NCBI RefSeq assembly: GCF_012958305.1
Contig: NZ_JABBYO010000004.1
Span: 372,001-436,000, forward strand
Source of the DNA: Tautonia rosea
GTDB taxonomy: Bacteria > Planctomycetota > Planctomycetia > Isosphaerales > Isosphaeraceae
Direction: 5' to 3'
Length of the DNA stretch: 64,000 bases
Shown here: positions 49,050-57,715 of the stretch, piece by piece
Numbering within the stretch: the first letter of the stretch is position 1
Layout of the letters: each line of letters opens with the position of its first letter
Notes under the pieces: generated by a model
Seen by the model: only the letters and a program-made list of their open reading frames with translations
Databases searched by the model: none
What the model was told of the DNA's origin: nothing
Position numbers and translations under genes: made by a program

Positions 49050-51281
49050 TCAGGCACTCTCGCGGTGATATTGCAGGTCAAGCAGGCGACGGTAGAGCGC
49101 GGAGGTCCGTCTCAGTTCGTCCTCGGTCCCAACCGACTCGATCCGTCCCTCGTTCATCAAGACGATCCGATCAGCAAACTGGAGCGAGCCGAGATTGTGG
49201 GTGATGAGGAAGGTCGTGCGTCCTCGGGAGAACTCCTCGATCGCGCGGCGAATCAGGGCCTCATCCTGGATGTCGACGGCACTGGTTGCCTCGTCGAGGA
49301 TGAGGATCGCCGGGTCGCGGAGCATCGCTCGGGCCAGGGCGATCCGTTGCCGTTGACCTCCGGAGAGCCCGGCACCCCGCTCACCGATGATCGTGTCGTA
49401 GCCTTCTGGCATCGTGGAGATGAATTGATGAGCATAGGCGCGTCGGGCGGCGGCTTCGATCTGTTCCCTCGTGGCGAACGGGGAGCCGTAGCCGATGTTC
49501 GCTGCGATCGAATCTTCAAACAGAATTGTTTCCTGAATGACCATGCCAATTTGCGATCGGAGGCTCTTGAGCGATACCTCGCGCAAATCGTGGCCATCAA
49601 TCCGAATCGCTCCGTCTTCCACGTCCCAGAACCTGGGCAAGAGATTCATCAGGGTTGACTTGCCGCAGCCGTTGGGGCCGACCAAAGCAATGGTCTCGCC
49701 GTGCCGGACCTTCAGGTTGAGCCCTCGGAGCACCTGAGCGCGGTCATCGTAGGAGAAATGAACATTTTCGAACTCGATTTGCATCCGGTGGGGAGGGATC
49801 CGAAGGGCTCCCGGCCGTTCGATGACCGTCGGCTCTCGATCCATCAAGGCGCAAATTCGATCGGAGGCGGCCGCGGCACGCTGGATCTTCGAATGCACGT
49901 TCGAGAGCTTTCGCAACGGGTCAGACACCCCGGCAAGCATGACGTAAAGGGTGAGCAACTGCTCGATCGTCATCGGTTCGGAGGCAAGTTGAAGCCGAAA
50001 GAGGCCAAGGTCGAGGAACCGAGACTCGCGCAAGACCAGATACGCACCAGACATCAGGGCGATGGAAACCGTCGTCAAGGCGAGCAATTCCAGCACCGGA
50101 TCACTCATCGCCTCGATGGTCGCCACCCGGACGCGCTTCTTGTAAAGCGCCTTGGATTCGAGATAGAACCGCCGGCGTTCCCGGCGTTCCATGGTGTAGG
50201 CCTTGACAAGCTTGATCCCCTGGAAGGTCTCCTGGAGGATCTTGTAGATGTTCGACATGCTTTCGAGCGATCGTCGAATCGCTCGCTTCATGAGCTTGCC
50301 GACCTTGACCGTTGTGATCGCCGAAACGGGAACCAGGACCAGCGCCAGGAGCGTCAATCGCCAGTTAAGCCAGAGGGCCCCGCCCAGGCACGCGATAATG
50401 CGCAAGGGTTCGCGCACGACCTTGCTCAGGAGAACCACGAGCCCCTGGCTGACCGAATCGAGGTCGCTCGTGAACCGGGCCATCAAGTCGGCCGAGCCTT
50501 GCTGATTGAAACTGGCGAGGTCGAGCGCGAGGGTGCGTCGGAAAAAGCGTTTGCGAATATCGAAGATCGAGAGCTGCATGATGTTCGCCACCAGGAATTC
50601 CTGGCCGAACATGAAGACCCCTTTAATGGCGACGCCGACCATCACCAGGGCGAGCAGGACTGTTAAGGTACGGAAATTGTCCTCGGGCAACCAGCGACTG
50701 ACCCAGGGAGCGACGGCTTCGAACCGGGCTTGCCAGCCTTCGGCCTTGGCCATTTCTTTCTGCCAGGAGCGTTCGCGGCGGTCGAGCGCGGCCAGCCCTC
50801 CTTCTTCCATGAGCCGAGAGGCATGGCCGAGTTCGTCGTAGCGGGCTTCGGCGATCCGGTAGGCCCGGGTCAGCTCCATGTATCGATCAAGCTGATCGGC
50901 AGGCAAAGACGGCTTGGGGCCGACGGAAGTGGCATGGAATTCCTCTGGAACCTCATTGAAGTAGGCGTTCCAGGCGCTTTGATATCCCGATTTGATCTCA
51001 TCAATGTAATCGTTGTTGACACCCGCGGGACCGGCCTGTCGAACCATGTCCAACTCGGCAAGTCGAGCGCGCACGGTCTCCGCATCGGTTTCGTACCGTT
51101 CAATTTGATCGGCGACCCAGGTCTGGACGTTCTCGCCGCCGAGAAGGATTTTCAGCAGCGGGAAGACTGCACCCAACTCTGTAAACCAGAGCAAGGCAAC
51201 CATCATCGCGCAGCCGATCGACAGCATGAATCGGCCCCGATAGGGCCAGGCAAACCGTACGAGACGGGCGAAATTCTTCAT
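49050..51281 (-). CDS. MsbA-like ABC exporter with a large periplasmic insert
   Basis: Half-transporter of 743 residues with membrane and ATPase domains fused. The nucleotide-binding domain is complete: Walker A GPNGCGKST (535-543), Q-loop IQETILF, signature LSGGQRQRIALARAM (639-), Walker B ILILDEATSAVD (659-) and the switch His in LITHNL. The membrane part has TM1 (about 17-45), then some 150 charged, mostly helical residues (48-200) before TM2 (LTVLLALVMVGVAIKGVFMF); usual exporters have a short loop there and total about 580 residues. MsbA/BmrA-type proteins flip lipids, lipid-linked glycans, drugs or peptides. It lies downstream of the HlyD/M50 genes but 410 bases away. ATG 51281 is chosen without a strong ribosome site. 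Confidence 0.9.
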   Translation of the reverse strand: MKNFARLVRFAWPYRGRFMLSIGCAMMVALLWFTELGAVFPLLKILLGGENVQTWVADQIERYETDAETVRARLAELDMVRQAGPAGVNNDYIDEIKSGYQSAWNAYFNEVPEEFHATSVGPKPSLPADQLDRYMELTRAYRIAEARYDELGHASRLMEEGGLAALDRRERSWQKEMAKAEGWQARFEAVAPWVSRWLPEDNFRTLTVLLALVMVGVAIKGVFMFGQEFLVANIMQLSIFDIRKRFFRRTLALDLASFNQQGSADLMARFTSDLDSVSQGLVVLLSKVVREPLRIIACLGGALWLNWRLTLLALVLVPVSAITTVKVGKLMKRAIRRSLESMSNIYKILQETFQGIKLVKAYTMERRERRRFYLESKALYKKRVRVATIEAMSDPVLELLALTTVSIALMSGAYLVLRESRFLDLGLFRLQLASEPMTIEQLLTLYVMLAGVSDPLRKLSNVHSKIQRAAAASDRICALMDREPTVIERPGALRIPPHRMQIEFENVHFSYDDRAQVLRGLNLKVRHGETIALVGPNGCGKSTLMNLLPRFWDVEDGAIRIDGHDLREVSLKSLRSQIGMVIQETILFEDSIAANIGYGSPFATREQIEAAARRAYAHQFISTMPEGYDTIIGERGAGLSGGQRQRIALARAMLRDPAILILDEATSAVDIQDEALIRRAIEEFSRGRTTFLITHNLGSLQFADRIVLMNEGRIESVGTEDELRRTSALYRRLLDLQYHRESA

Positions 51282-51691
51282 GAGTGCGCCAGACCGTCGA
51301 CGTGAAACCCTCGGGCGTCCTTGCCGACCCCGACCGCATTCGATGCGCGGTCTCCCGCGCGTGGTCGGGGCTGGGGTTGAAGGAGGTCTACCATTCCCCA
51401 ACGATTCTCGCAAGCCGACTTGTCTCGGAATTGGTCGTACACCACGGCTCAGGAACGCGAGTCGAACTCTTTTCAGAGCTTGGCGTTCTGCCGAGTCAAA
51501 TCAAGAGCGATTGGCATGGTCTTCTCTGGACAGGACACCGTTCAGGAAACGTGCGGGATTCCATCCGCCTGATTTGGTTGCGTGAAGCCCGATGTGGGTT
51601 GCGACCTGAAACGGCCAAGGCCGGCGGGCTCCCACTGGGAAGCCGCCGGCCCTGATTCGTGGATCGCAAACGTTGTTCGACCGCAATCGAC
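51282..51691. other. 410-bp gap between the M50-HlyD gene and the ABC exporter gene
   Basis: No gene recognised. Apart from the hairpin at 51619-51651 I see no repeats. The ABC gene may have its own promoter here, but I could not place one. Confidence 0.4.
51619..51651 (-). terminator. Terminator-like hairpin after the M50-HlyD gene
   Basis: GGCCGGCGGGCT (51619-51630) pairs with AGCCGCCGGCC (51641-51651), 11 pairs with one bulged G and a 10-base loop, 40 bases past the stop. Only a weak T-rich tail follows on the minus strand. Confidence 0.6.
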
Positions 51692-53917
51692 TTAAAGAAC
51701 GAACCGGAAGGTTTTGGTGATCGTCCGCCAGAGCCACCAACCGAGGGTGGCGGTCCCGCCGTCGATCTTGGCCATCCCTCGCTGGCCGGGGTGGAGAGTG
51801 AGATTGGAGTTGTCGATCGGGATGATGACCTCGTAGACCGTGGTCAACGGTCGGGCCTCACCGGTTTCCTGGTCGGGCTGGGTGGCAATCTCGCCGCCGG
51901 CGAGGTTGGAGAGCTCCGGGGGGATCTCCTCGCGGTTGCGGCGGGCGATCTCCTCGACGTGGCTGAGAATCGTATCGTGGGACTTGCCATAAATCTTGAC
52001 CCAAGCGGTCGCCTTGGCACTCTCAGAGTCCTGCTTGATCAAGTCGATATCCGATTGATCGATGAGCAGATGAGCTTCCAGCTGCTTCGGGTCGCCCACT
52101 TCACAGAACAGGTCGCCAGGTTTCATGAACGAGCCGGTGACTTCGCGATTGGGGACACCCATGACTACGCCGTCTCGAGCGGCGGTCAGAAAGAGTTTCC
52201 CTTGCTGGTCAATCGCCACGTTGAGCTTCGGCTGGAGATCCTGTTCAATCATGTCGACCGTTTCCAGGTGAAGCACCCGGTTCAAGGGATTATTCCCACT
52301 GGTCTGGTCGTAGAGTCGAGCCTTGACCTCATTGACCTCGATCTCTTCGTTCAACTCGCTGACTTCGCGGAGCAGGTCGAGGTTACTCAGGCGAGCGATG
52401 ACGGTTCCGGGGGTGCCGTCGTCGCGAGGTCCTTCGACGCGTTGATTATCTCGGACGTCGATGGAGACGAGCCGGCCGGGCACTTCGACGTAAATGCGGT
52501 CGGGCTTGGCGGGTCTCAGGACGAGCGTCCCCTTGATCCGCAGCGGGGTCGGAATCAGCAGGATCAAGGCGATCACGGCCGCCGCCACGGCGAAGCAAGC
52601 CGCCGCTCGGACCTTCTTCACTTTGCGCATCCTCCCGGGTTGGCGGACAAACTTGACGATCTGCCACATTGGCATGACCAGGAGCGGCACCAGGGCTCCC
52701 ATCGCCAGCATGGCGCTGATGACCCGGAGCTTCGGCGGCAGGAAATGGTAAAGGAAGAAGATGATGCTGAAGGTGATAAACCATCGGTAGAAGTACGATG
52801 CCACCGCATACGTCACGAACAGGGCGCGACGCGAGCGAGGCATGTAACTCTGAACCGGGACCTCCAGGCCAAGCACCTTCTCCTGAAATGCGTAGGCAAA
52901 GAACTGGGTCGACTTGATCCGGAGATTCGGAATCTCCAGATAGTCTGAGGCGACGTAGTATCCGTCGTATCGCAGCAGTGGATTTGCATTAAAAAGTATT
53001 GTGTTCACCGAACAGATGAACATAGTCGAGAGCATGAGACTGTTGAACAGGCCTGGCTGGGTGTTCCACCAGACGAAGGTGGCCAGGGCCGCGAGGAAGC
53101 ACTCGACATAGATTCCTGCCCCCGCGATCCAGATGCGTTTCCACTTGTTCGGTAAGAGCCAGCTGTCCGTGACGTCGCAGTAGAGGGCGGGAGTGAGAAC
53201 CAGGAAGAGGATGCCCATCTCGTGGACTTCCGATCCATAGTGCTTGGCCGTCAAACCGTGGCCGAACTCGTGAATGATTTTCACGATCGCCAGGCTGAGC
53301 CAGAGCGACGGCAAGGTTCGCCAGTTGAAGAAGCTTTCAAAGGTGGGGAGCTTGGTGGTGAATGTGTCCCACTGTGCGAAGACCAGGGTGAGGGCCGCCA
53401 GCATCATACCGAGGCTGAAGACCACGAAATAAGACGTGAAAAGCCACCGGAAATAGGGGTACATCCACGTCAGCAGCTTTTCCGGATCGATGATCGGAAT
53501 CTTGATGTAGAGAATGTTCGCGGCGCCCTGCTTGATCTTCTTCCAGCGATTCTTTCTCTTGCGTTTGACCAGGGCCTTGGCTTGTTCGGGCGTATCGACG
53601 AGAACCAGGCTCGCCTCGTGCAACTGGGCGACGAACCGGAGCAGGTCCTCGACCGTAATCGTCTGGGGGCGAAACTTGCGTTCAAAGGCTCGCTTGATGT
53701 CCTGAAGGGTTTTCTTGCCGTCGAGTTCTTGAAGAAGGAAGTACTCTTCGGACTTGAACCGGAAATACTTCAGGGCGATCGGGTCCTTGATGACGTAGTG
53801 GGTCACGCCTTCATAGGGGACCGGCTGCACCACGAGATCGGGCCGTAAGCGGGCCGTAAGGTATTCGGCCGCCTGACCGGCGGGCACCGAAGCGGATTGA
53901 CTGGGGTCTCGGAGCAT
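51692..53917 (-). CDS. PqqD-like / M50 metalloprotease / HlyD adaptor fusion
   Basis: A 741-residue membrane protein similar in plan to the 'putative peptide zinc metalloprotease' (YydH-like) group. Residues ~35-110 resemble PqqD, a peptide-binding fold (YFRFKSEEYFLLQELDGKKT; ITVEDLLRFVAQLHEASLVLVD in parts). Residues ~155-450 are a polytopic M50 region: zinc motif HEFGH (216-220) and NANPLLRYDGYY with the third ligand Asp318. Residues ~460-700 are an HlyD-type adaptor (RIYVEVPGRLVSIDVRDNQRV in parts; LFLTAARDGVVMGVPNREV; LHPGQRGMAKI). Such proteins are thought to cut and help export peptides. Both zinc motifs are intact, so an active protease is expected. It is encoded downstream of two further adaptor genes. 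Confidence 0.88.
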   Translation of the reverse strand: MLRDPSQSASVPAGQAAEYLTARLRPDLVVQPVPYEGVTHYVIKDPIALKYFRFKSEEYFLLQELDGKKTLQDIKRAFERKFRPQTITVEDLLRFVAQLHEASLVLVDTPEQAKALVKRKRKNRWKKIKQGAANILYIKIPIIDPEKLLTWMYPYFRWLFTSYFVVFSLGMMLAALTLVFAQWDTFTTKLPTFESFFNWRTLPSLWLSLAIVKIIHEFGHGLTAKHYGSEVHEMGILFLVLTPALYCDVTDSWLLPNKWKRIWIAGAGIYVECFLAALATFVWWNTQPGLFNSLMLSTMFICSVNTILFNANPLLRYDGYYVASDYLEIPNLRIKSTQFFAYAFQEKVLGLEVPVQSYMPRSRRALFVTYAVASYFYRWFITFSIIFFLYHFLPPKLRVISAMLAMGALVPLLVMPMWQIVKFVRQPGRMRKVKKVRAAACFAVAAAVIALILLIPTPLRIKGTLVLRPAKPDRIYVEVPGRLVSIDVRDNQRVEGPRDDGTPGTVIARLSNLDLLREVSELNEEIEVNEVKARLYDQTSGNNPLNRVLHLETVDMIEQDLQPKLNVAIDQQGKLFLTAARDGVVMGVPNREVTGSFMKPGDLFCEVGDPKQLEAHLLIDQSDIDLIKQDSESAKATAWVKIYGKSHDTILSHVEEIARRNREEIPPELSNLAGGEIATQPDQETGEARPLTTVYEVIIPIDNSNLTLHPGQRGMAKIDGGTATLGWWLWRTITKTFRFVL

Positions 53918-53976
53918 CGGTGAGCGGCCCTTTTGTCACGGCAATCGCGGTTCGAGCGGGGTCCGGTCCCAAAACC

Positions 53977-54002
53977 CCCTCTCCCTCAAGGGGTGGAGAG
54001 GG
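53977..54002. repeat. Palindrome related to the repeat at 861 and 12841
   Basis: CCCTCTCC (53977-53984) and GGAGAGGG (53995-54002) around a 10-base loop. The arms match the inner hairpin of the GT9 repeat copy, but the CGGCCTTCGGCC part is missing, so membership of the same family is uncertain. Confidence 0.4.
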
Positions 54003-54014
54003 TGTCCGGATTCC

Positions 54015-54044
54015 AGGGGCCTTGGCCGTCAGGCGACGGCCCCT
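54015..54044 (-). other. Small hairpin in the HlyD to M50 gap
   Basis: GCCGTC (54025-54030) and GACGGC (54035-54040) with loop AGGC, within outer AGGGG/CCCCT arms. It is the middle of three hairpins in a 217-bp gap that has no gene. Confidence 0.4.
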
Positions 54045-54058
54045 GACCCGGCGTAGAG

Positions 54059-54093
54059 CCTTTCTCTCGTCAAGATCGTCTTGAAGAGAAAGG
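54059..54093 (-). terminator. Long hairpin after the HlyD adaptor gene
   Basis: CCTTTCTCT (54059-54067) pairs with AGAGAAAGG (54085-54093), continued by TCAAGA (54070-54075) with TCTTGA (54079-54084). That is 15 pairs with a 2-base bulge and a 3-base loop, 42 bases past the stop. It probably limits transcription from the adaptor genes into the M50 gene. Confidence 0.65.
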
Positions 54094-54134
54094 TGAAGAA
54101 CAGTTCAAATGAACGTCGATGGCCAGCGGTGAAA

Positions 54135-55133
54135 TTACTGCGCCGCGTTCGTCGCGGCATTCGATCGGCGACCGAGCACCGGAGGCGTCGGCCTTGGATC
54201 GGGAGTCACGGGCAGCATGTCTTCCGGGGGAGCGGGAATGGCGCTCGGATCGTCGGTCAGATAAACGGTCATGTTGGCCTTGTGACCGACCCGCAACTCC
54301 TTGGAGACGTTGTTGATAACGTCTGCCTTGATTTCGACCTCTGCGCGGGTTTTGGCGAAGGCCAGTTCGGGGCTGATGTAAACAATCCGGCCACGGAAGC
54401 GTTTCTGAGCAATCGGGATCTGCTCTCCTTCGATGACCGGCTGAACATCCACCACCATTCCCTTACGGAGCTGATACGCCATTTCCAGGGGAACGTAACC
54501 CTGGAACCGAACACGATCGGTCCGGGCAACGTGAACGACCGGCTCCATCGCCTGCACGGCCTCACCGGGGTACTTGATCTGTTGCAGGACTTCTCCGTCA
54601 AACGGCGCGAGAATCTGGTGCTCGGCGACCGCCTCCTGCGCCATCTTCAACTCCTGGGCGGCCTGTTCATGCTTGGACTGTTCTTCCTTGAGCCGGGCAT
54701 CGGCCACCTTGAACTGGGCCTGGCGAAGCTCGTACTCTTCCTTCGAATTGATGTCGCGAAGCCGGTACGCCCGCGCGGCGTTGGTGGCGGCGACTTCCCG
54801 TTCGGCCTCGGCCATTTCGATGGCGGAGGTATCCTTGGCGAACATCTCAGCCTTGGTTTGGGCCAGTTCGGCCATGGTCGAATCAAGATAGGCGACCAGA
54901 TCGCCTCGCTTGATCTCCTGGCCGATCGACTTTTCGATGTGCCGCAAGATTCCTTCACGCCGCGCAGCCAGGGCCGCCCGTTCGATCCACTCGATATTGC
55001 CTGGCACGACCAGGGTCTGCACCTGTCCATTCGAGGCCAGACCCGGCTGCTGGGCCCGGATGGGCATTGCCATTGGAATCGAGAGGCTGGCCAGCAAGGC
55101 GGCAGCCAGAGTGGTTTTCACAATCGCTTGCAT
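54135..55133 (-). CDS. HlyD-family periplasmic adaptor
   Basis: Exported 332-residue membrane-fusion-type protein. The signal peptide (TTLAAALLASLSIPMAMPIRA) is followed by the split lipoyl domain (EGILRHIEKSIGQEIKRGDLVAYLD in parts; ILAPFDGEVLQQIKYPGEAV), a coiled-coil hairpin between its halves (residues ~85-165, rich in Ala/Glu/Lys/Arg: FKVADARLKEEQSKHEQAAQ), and a beta-barrel part (RVRFQGYVPLEMAYQLRKGM; FRGRIVYISPELAFA). It lacks a TM anchor. Adaptors of this kind link an inner-membrane pump to an outer-membrane channel. It starts 76 bases after the GAF-HlyD gene, so the two form an operon. Confidence 0.9.
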   Translation of the reverse strand: MQAIVKTTLAAALLASLSIPMAMPIRAQQPGLASNGQVQTLVVPGNIEWIERAALAARREGILRHIEKSIGQEIKRGDLVAYLDSTMAELAQTKAEMFAKDTSAIEMAEAEREVAATNAARAYRLRDINSKEEYELRQAQFKVADARLKEEQSKHEQAAQELKMAQEAVAEHQILAPFDGEVLQQIKYPGEAVQAMEPVVHVARTDRVRFQGYVPLEMAYQLRKGMVVDVQPVIEGEQIPIAQKRFRGRIVYISPELAFAKTRAEVEIKADVINNVSKELRVGHKANMTVYLTDDPSAIPAPPEDMLPVTPDPRPTPPVLGRRSNAATNAAQ

Positions 55134-55209
55134 GGCTCGTATCTCCGCTGGAGGGGACCGAACGTTTGTCGAATGACGAGGAGAAAAACGATGCGGGGGA
55201 CATGCCCGG

Positions 55210-57327
55210 TCAATTCATGAACGGCCAGCGGAACAGGACCGTTTCGTGGAAGGCGTTGATGACTTTCCGGAAGACAACGTAGGCCATCCGTTCATCACCG
55301 CATTCGATCCGGGCTCGGACCTCAGCACCGGAACGGAGACCGCGATCGGTGTTCTGGCTCCGGGCGATGATCTGATCACGTACGTCGTCGCTGAAGCCGA
55401 CCGTGATCTTCACAACGTGTTCCCCTTCGACCGTCTGGGCCATCGATGCAATCCGGCGGACGTAGCCTGGGTACCGCTTCTCCGGGTCGGTCGCCAGCAC
55501 GAAATAGGCTTTCAACGCTTCGTCGGGCGAGGCGTCTCCTTTGGCGATTCGCTCCTTCAACCGTTGCTCGGCGGCAAGGATGGGAGCCATGTCGTCGTCG
55601 GTCACGTTCACTTCCAGAATCCAGTCACCGCTGGTCGAGGCAACCGAGACCAGTTCCTGACCAATCTCAACTGGCCTGCCCAGCAGGTTTTTCCGGACCT
55701 CCCAGCTTACGATCATACCGTCGTGAGGAGCGGTTACATTTAACTGTTGCAGTTGTTCGCGAATGATTTCCAGTTGTTCGGTCGCACTGTCGTAACGAAT
55801 GCGAGCCTCTTCTTGCTGGCCGGCGAGAATGGGACGTTCGTTGTAGTCGGTCGTCTGGTTGATTCGCCGTTCGAGCGTGGCGGCCTGCGCGCCATAGTAC
55901 GAGCGATCTGCCTGAACCTGTTCAAGTTGCTTGAGCAACTCCTCGCTGTAGAGGGTGACCATCGGTTCTCCCGCTCGGACGAGGTCGCCGTGTTCGACGT
56001 GAACGTCGGCAACCCGAGCGGAAAGCGGGGCGTAGGTGTTGCGGCGCTCTTCCGGAAGAATCGACCCCTTGCCTTCGATCGTCAGTTTCCAGGGGACGAA
56101 TGCCATCACGACCACGACGGTGGCGATGACGCCGAGCACCGCCGCAATTTTCGCCAGCGTCCGCCCCCGGAACATCCGCCAGGGAGAACCGAGTGCCTTG
56201 AGTACGGGACGAAGGAAGATGCGGTGATGTTCCTGAGCGTTGTACAGCGCCGTCGACGCATGCCGAGAAACGACCTCACTCCGCGCATGAACGTCGGTCA
56301 CAATCAGCTCATCGCCGATCTGTTCGGCCACGATGCAGCCGAACGGAACCTTCTCGGGGACCTTGCCGTCCTTGCTCGGCTCTTCAGGACGGTGCAGCAA
56401 GGTAATGATGACGGCCTTCGAGCCCGACTCATCCACATAAATTTCGAGTGCATCGCGAATGTCGGGCGGGAACCCTTCGGTGTCTCCCGTGTAGACGAGG
56501 TCTTCGCCCGACTTGATCACGAGCTTGCAGAGTTTGGTCAGCTCTCGGATGAGGTTTGAGCGTTGCTCAACCACTTCCTGCCCGCTGACGGCCTCGACCA
56601 TCGTCCGGCCGCCGATTTTCAGGGCAACGCTCAGGCGGTCGCAGCCGATCAGGCGTTTGCCGTCGTTGGCCACGGCGAAGGCGGTTTCTTGCAGGTCGAG
56701 CGAGCCGTGGATGGCGTGCGTGAAGCCTTCAAGCTGGTTCCAGAGCTTCTGTTGCGACATCATCTGCCGCATCTGGCGGTTCTTCAGATACTGAGCCGCC
56801 AGGTCGCAGAGGTCGCCAACAAACCGGAGGGTGCTCTTTTGCGTGGCCGCGCGACGGGTCGGATCCATCAGGATCTCGACGAGGCCCACCACCTGCTTGT
56901 CCACGATCAGGGGGGCGAGGATCAGGGCAAAGGCCGTGGGATTGCCTGCGCCGGGCACTCCTTCAATGGTGGCCCCTGGAGGGATGATCTGGGCCTGGGC
57001 AGCCTGAAAGATCGTCCCGAGCAAGATATCGTGCGGCTGAGTACGAACCCGGCCGTCGAGCAGACCGGTGAGTTGGAATTCGACGTGGTTTTGAAGCTTC
57101 AGGGTGCCCCGGTTGTCAAGCATCCAGAGGGCACCGCCCGAGGCGGCCACTGCAGCGACGGCCCGGGTCAGAAACTCTTGAGAGAATTCCGCCGGCTGGA
57201 TGTCTGAATCGGCCAGATCGGCGATCTCGGCGACGAGCGTCCGGATCTGGTTCTTGGTCTGCTCAAGCAGGCCGGGATCGATCGGCTGTTGCTGCGGCTC
57301 TTGCGTCTTGGTCGTGTCTTCGGCCAT
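55210..57327 (-). CDS. GAF-GAF-TM-HlyD fusion protein
   Basis: A 705-residue protein. Residues ~47-185 form a GAF domain (LTRAVAAVAASGGALWMLDN; LILAPLIVDKQVVGLVEILMD), residues ~205-370 a second GAF-like domain (HAIHGSLDLQETAFAVANDG; CDRLSVALKIGGRTMVEAV; FGCIVAEQIGD). One TM helix follows (IAAVLGVIATVVVVMAFV, ~394-411), then an HlyD adaptor (KGSILPEERRNTYAPLSARV; ADVHVEHGDLVRAGEPMVTL; NVTAPHDGMIVSWEV). The GAF domains are therefore cytoplasmic and the adaptor periplasmic, so a small-molecule or redox signal could act directly on an export adaptor. Nothing in the sequence gives the ligand. It is the first gene of the minus-strand export locus. Confidence 0.88.
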   Translation of the reverse strand: MAEDTTKTQEPQQQPIDPGLLEQTKNQIRTLVAEIADLADSDIQPAEFSQEFLTRAVAAVAASGGALWMLDNRGTLKLQNHVEFQLTGLLDGRVRTQPHDILLGTIFQAAQAQIIPPGATIEGVPGAGNPTAFALILAPLIVDKQVVGLVEILMDPTRRAATQKSTLRFVGDLCDLAAQYLKNRQMRQMMSQQKLWNQLEGFTHAIHGSLDLQETAFAVANDGKRLIGCDRLSVALKIGGRTMVEAVSGQEVVEQRSNLIRELTKLCKLVIKSGEDLVYTGDTEGFPPDIRDALEIYVDESGSKAVIITLLHRPEEPSKDGKVPEKVPFGCIVAEQIGDELIVTDVHARSEVVSRHASTALYNAQEHHRIFLRPVLKALGSPWRMFRGRTLAKIAAVLGVIATVVVVMAFVPWKLTIEGKGSILPEERRNTYAPLSARVADVHVEHGDLVRAGEPMVTLYSEELLKQLEQVQADRSYYGAQAATLERRINQTTDYNERPILAGQQEEARIRYDSATEQLEIIREQLQQLNVTAPHDGMIVSWEVRKNLLGRPVEIGQELVSVASTSGDWILEVNVTDDDMAPILAAEQRLKERIAKGDASPDEALKAYFVLATDPEKRYPGYVRRIASMAQTVEGEHVVKITVGFSDDVRDQIIARSQNTDRGLRSGAEVRARIECGDERMAYVVFRKVINAFHETVLFRWPFMN

Positions 57328-57715
57328 TTGGCAGCCCCGAGGAGTTAGGCGTTCGCTCTCGAAGTCCGGCCGACCCGCGCTCGTGGTCTCGGTCCCAGGC
57401 GTTTCCCGACAAGGGGGGCCGTCACGCCGATGGTCTTCCCCCTTTGGAAAGGGGATAGCCCCGGTTACACCAACGGGACGCCTCAGCCCTCACCTTTCCC
57501 GGAACTTTTTTCCCATGCCGTCCCGAATTTTCTGAAGTCGTCTCCAGGGACGGGCCAGTTCTGTATAAACACAGCCACGCGAGCCTCGGGAATACCATGC
57601 TCACTCTCTCTGGCTCTGCGAGGTGGCCTTCCAGATACGCTTGCCGCCAGTCACGGTCCAGAGTTATCCTCCGAACAGCGTAATTCGACTCACCGAAGGC
57701 CCGAGACCCGAGCCG
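57328..57715. other. Divergent intergenic region
   Basis: A palindrome CCCCTTTGGAAAGGGG lies at 57439-57454. TATAAA at 57564-57569 could be a -10 element for the plus-strand gene but lacks a matching -35. The promoter of the export locus must be in or before this region on the minus strand. No gene seen. Confidence 0.35.

Noticed and set aside
49050-51281. Frameshift or fusion error explaining the long ABC exporter
   Set aside because: The frame is continuous from the ATG and the extra residues have normal codon use and helical character.
51659-52948. 429-residue plus-strand frame
   Set aside because: Mirror frame of the M50-HlyD gene; the minus-strand protein has zinc motifs and adaptor patterns.
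49050-57327. Complete modified-peptide (RiPP) biosynthesis cluster
   Set aside because: No precursor peptide, modifying enzyme or immunity gene is visible; only export-type and protease parts are present.
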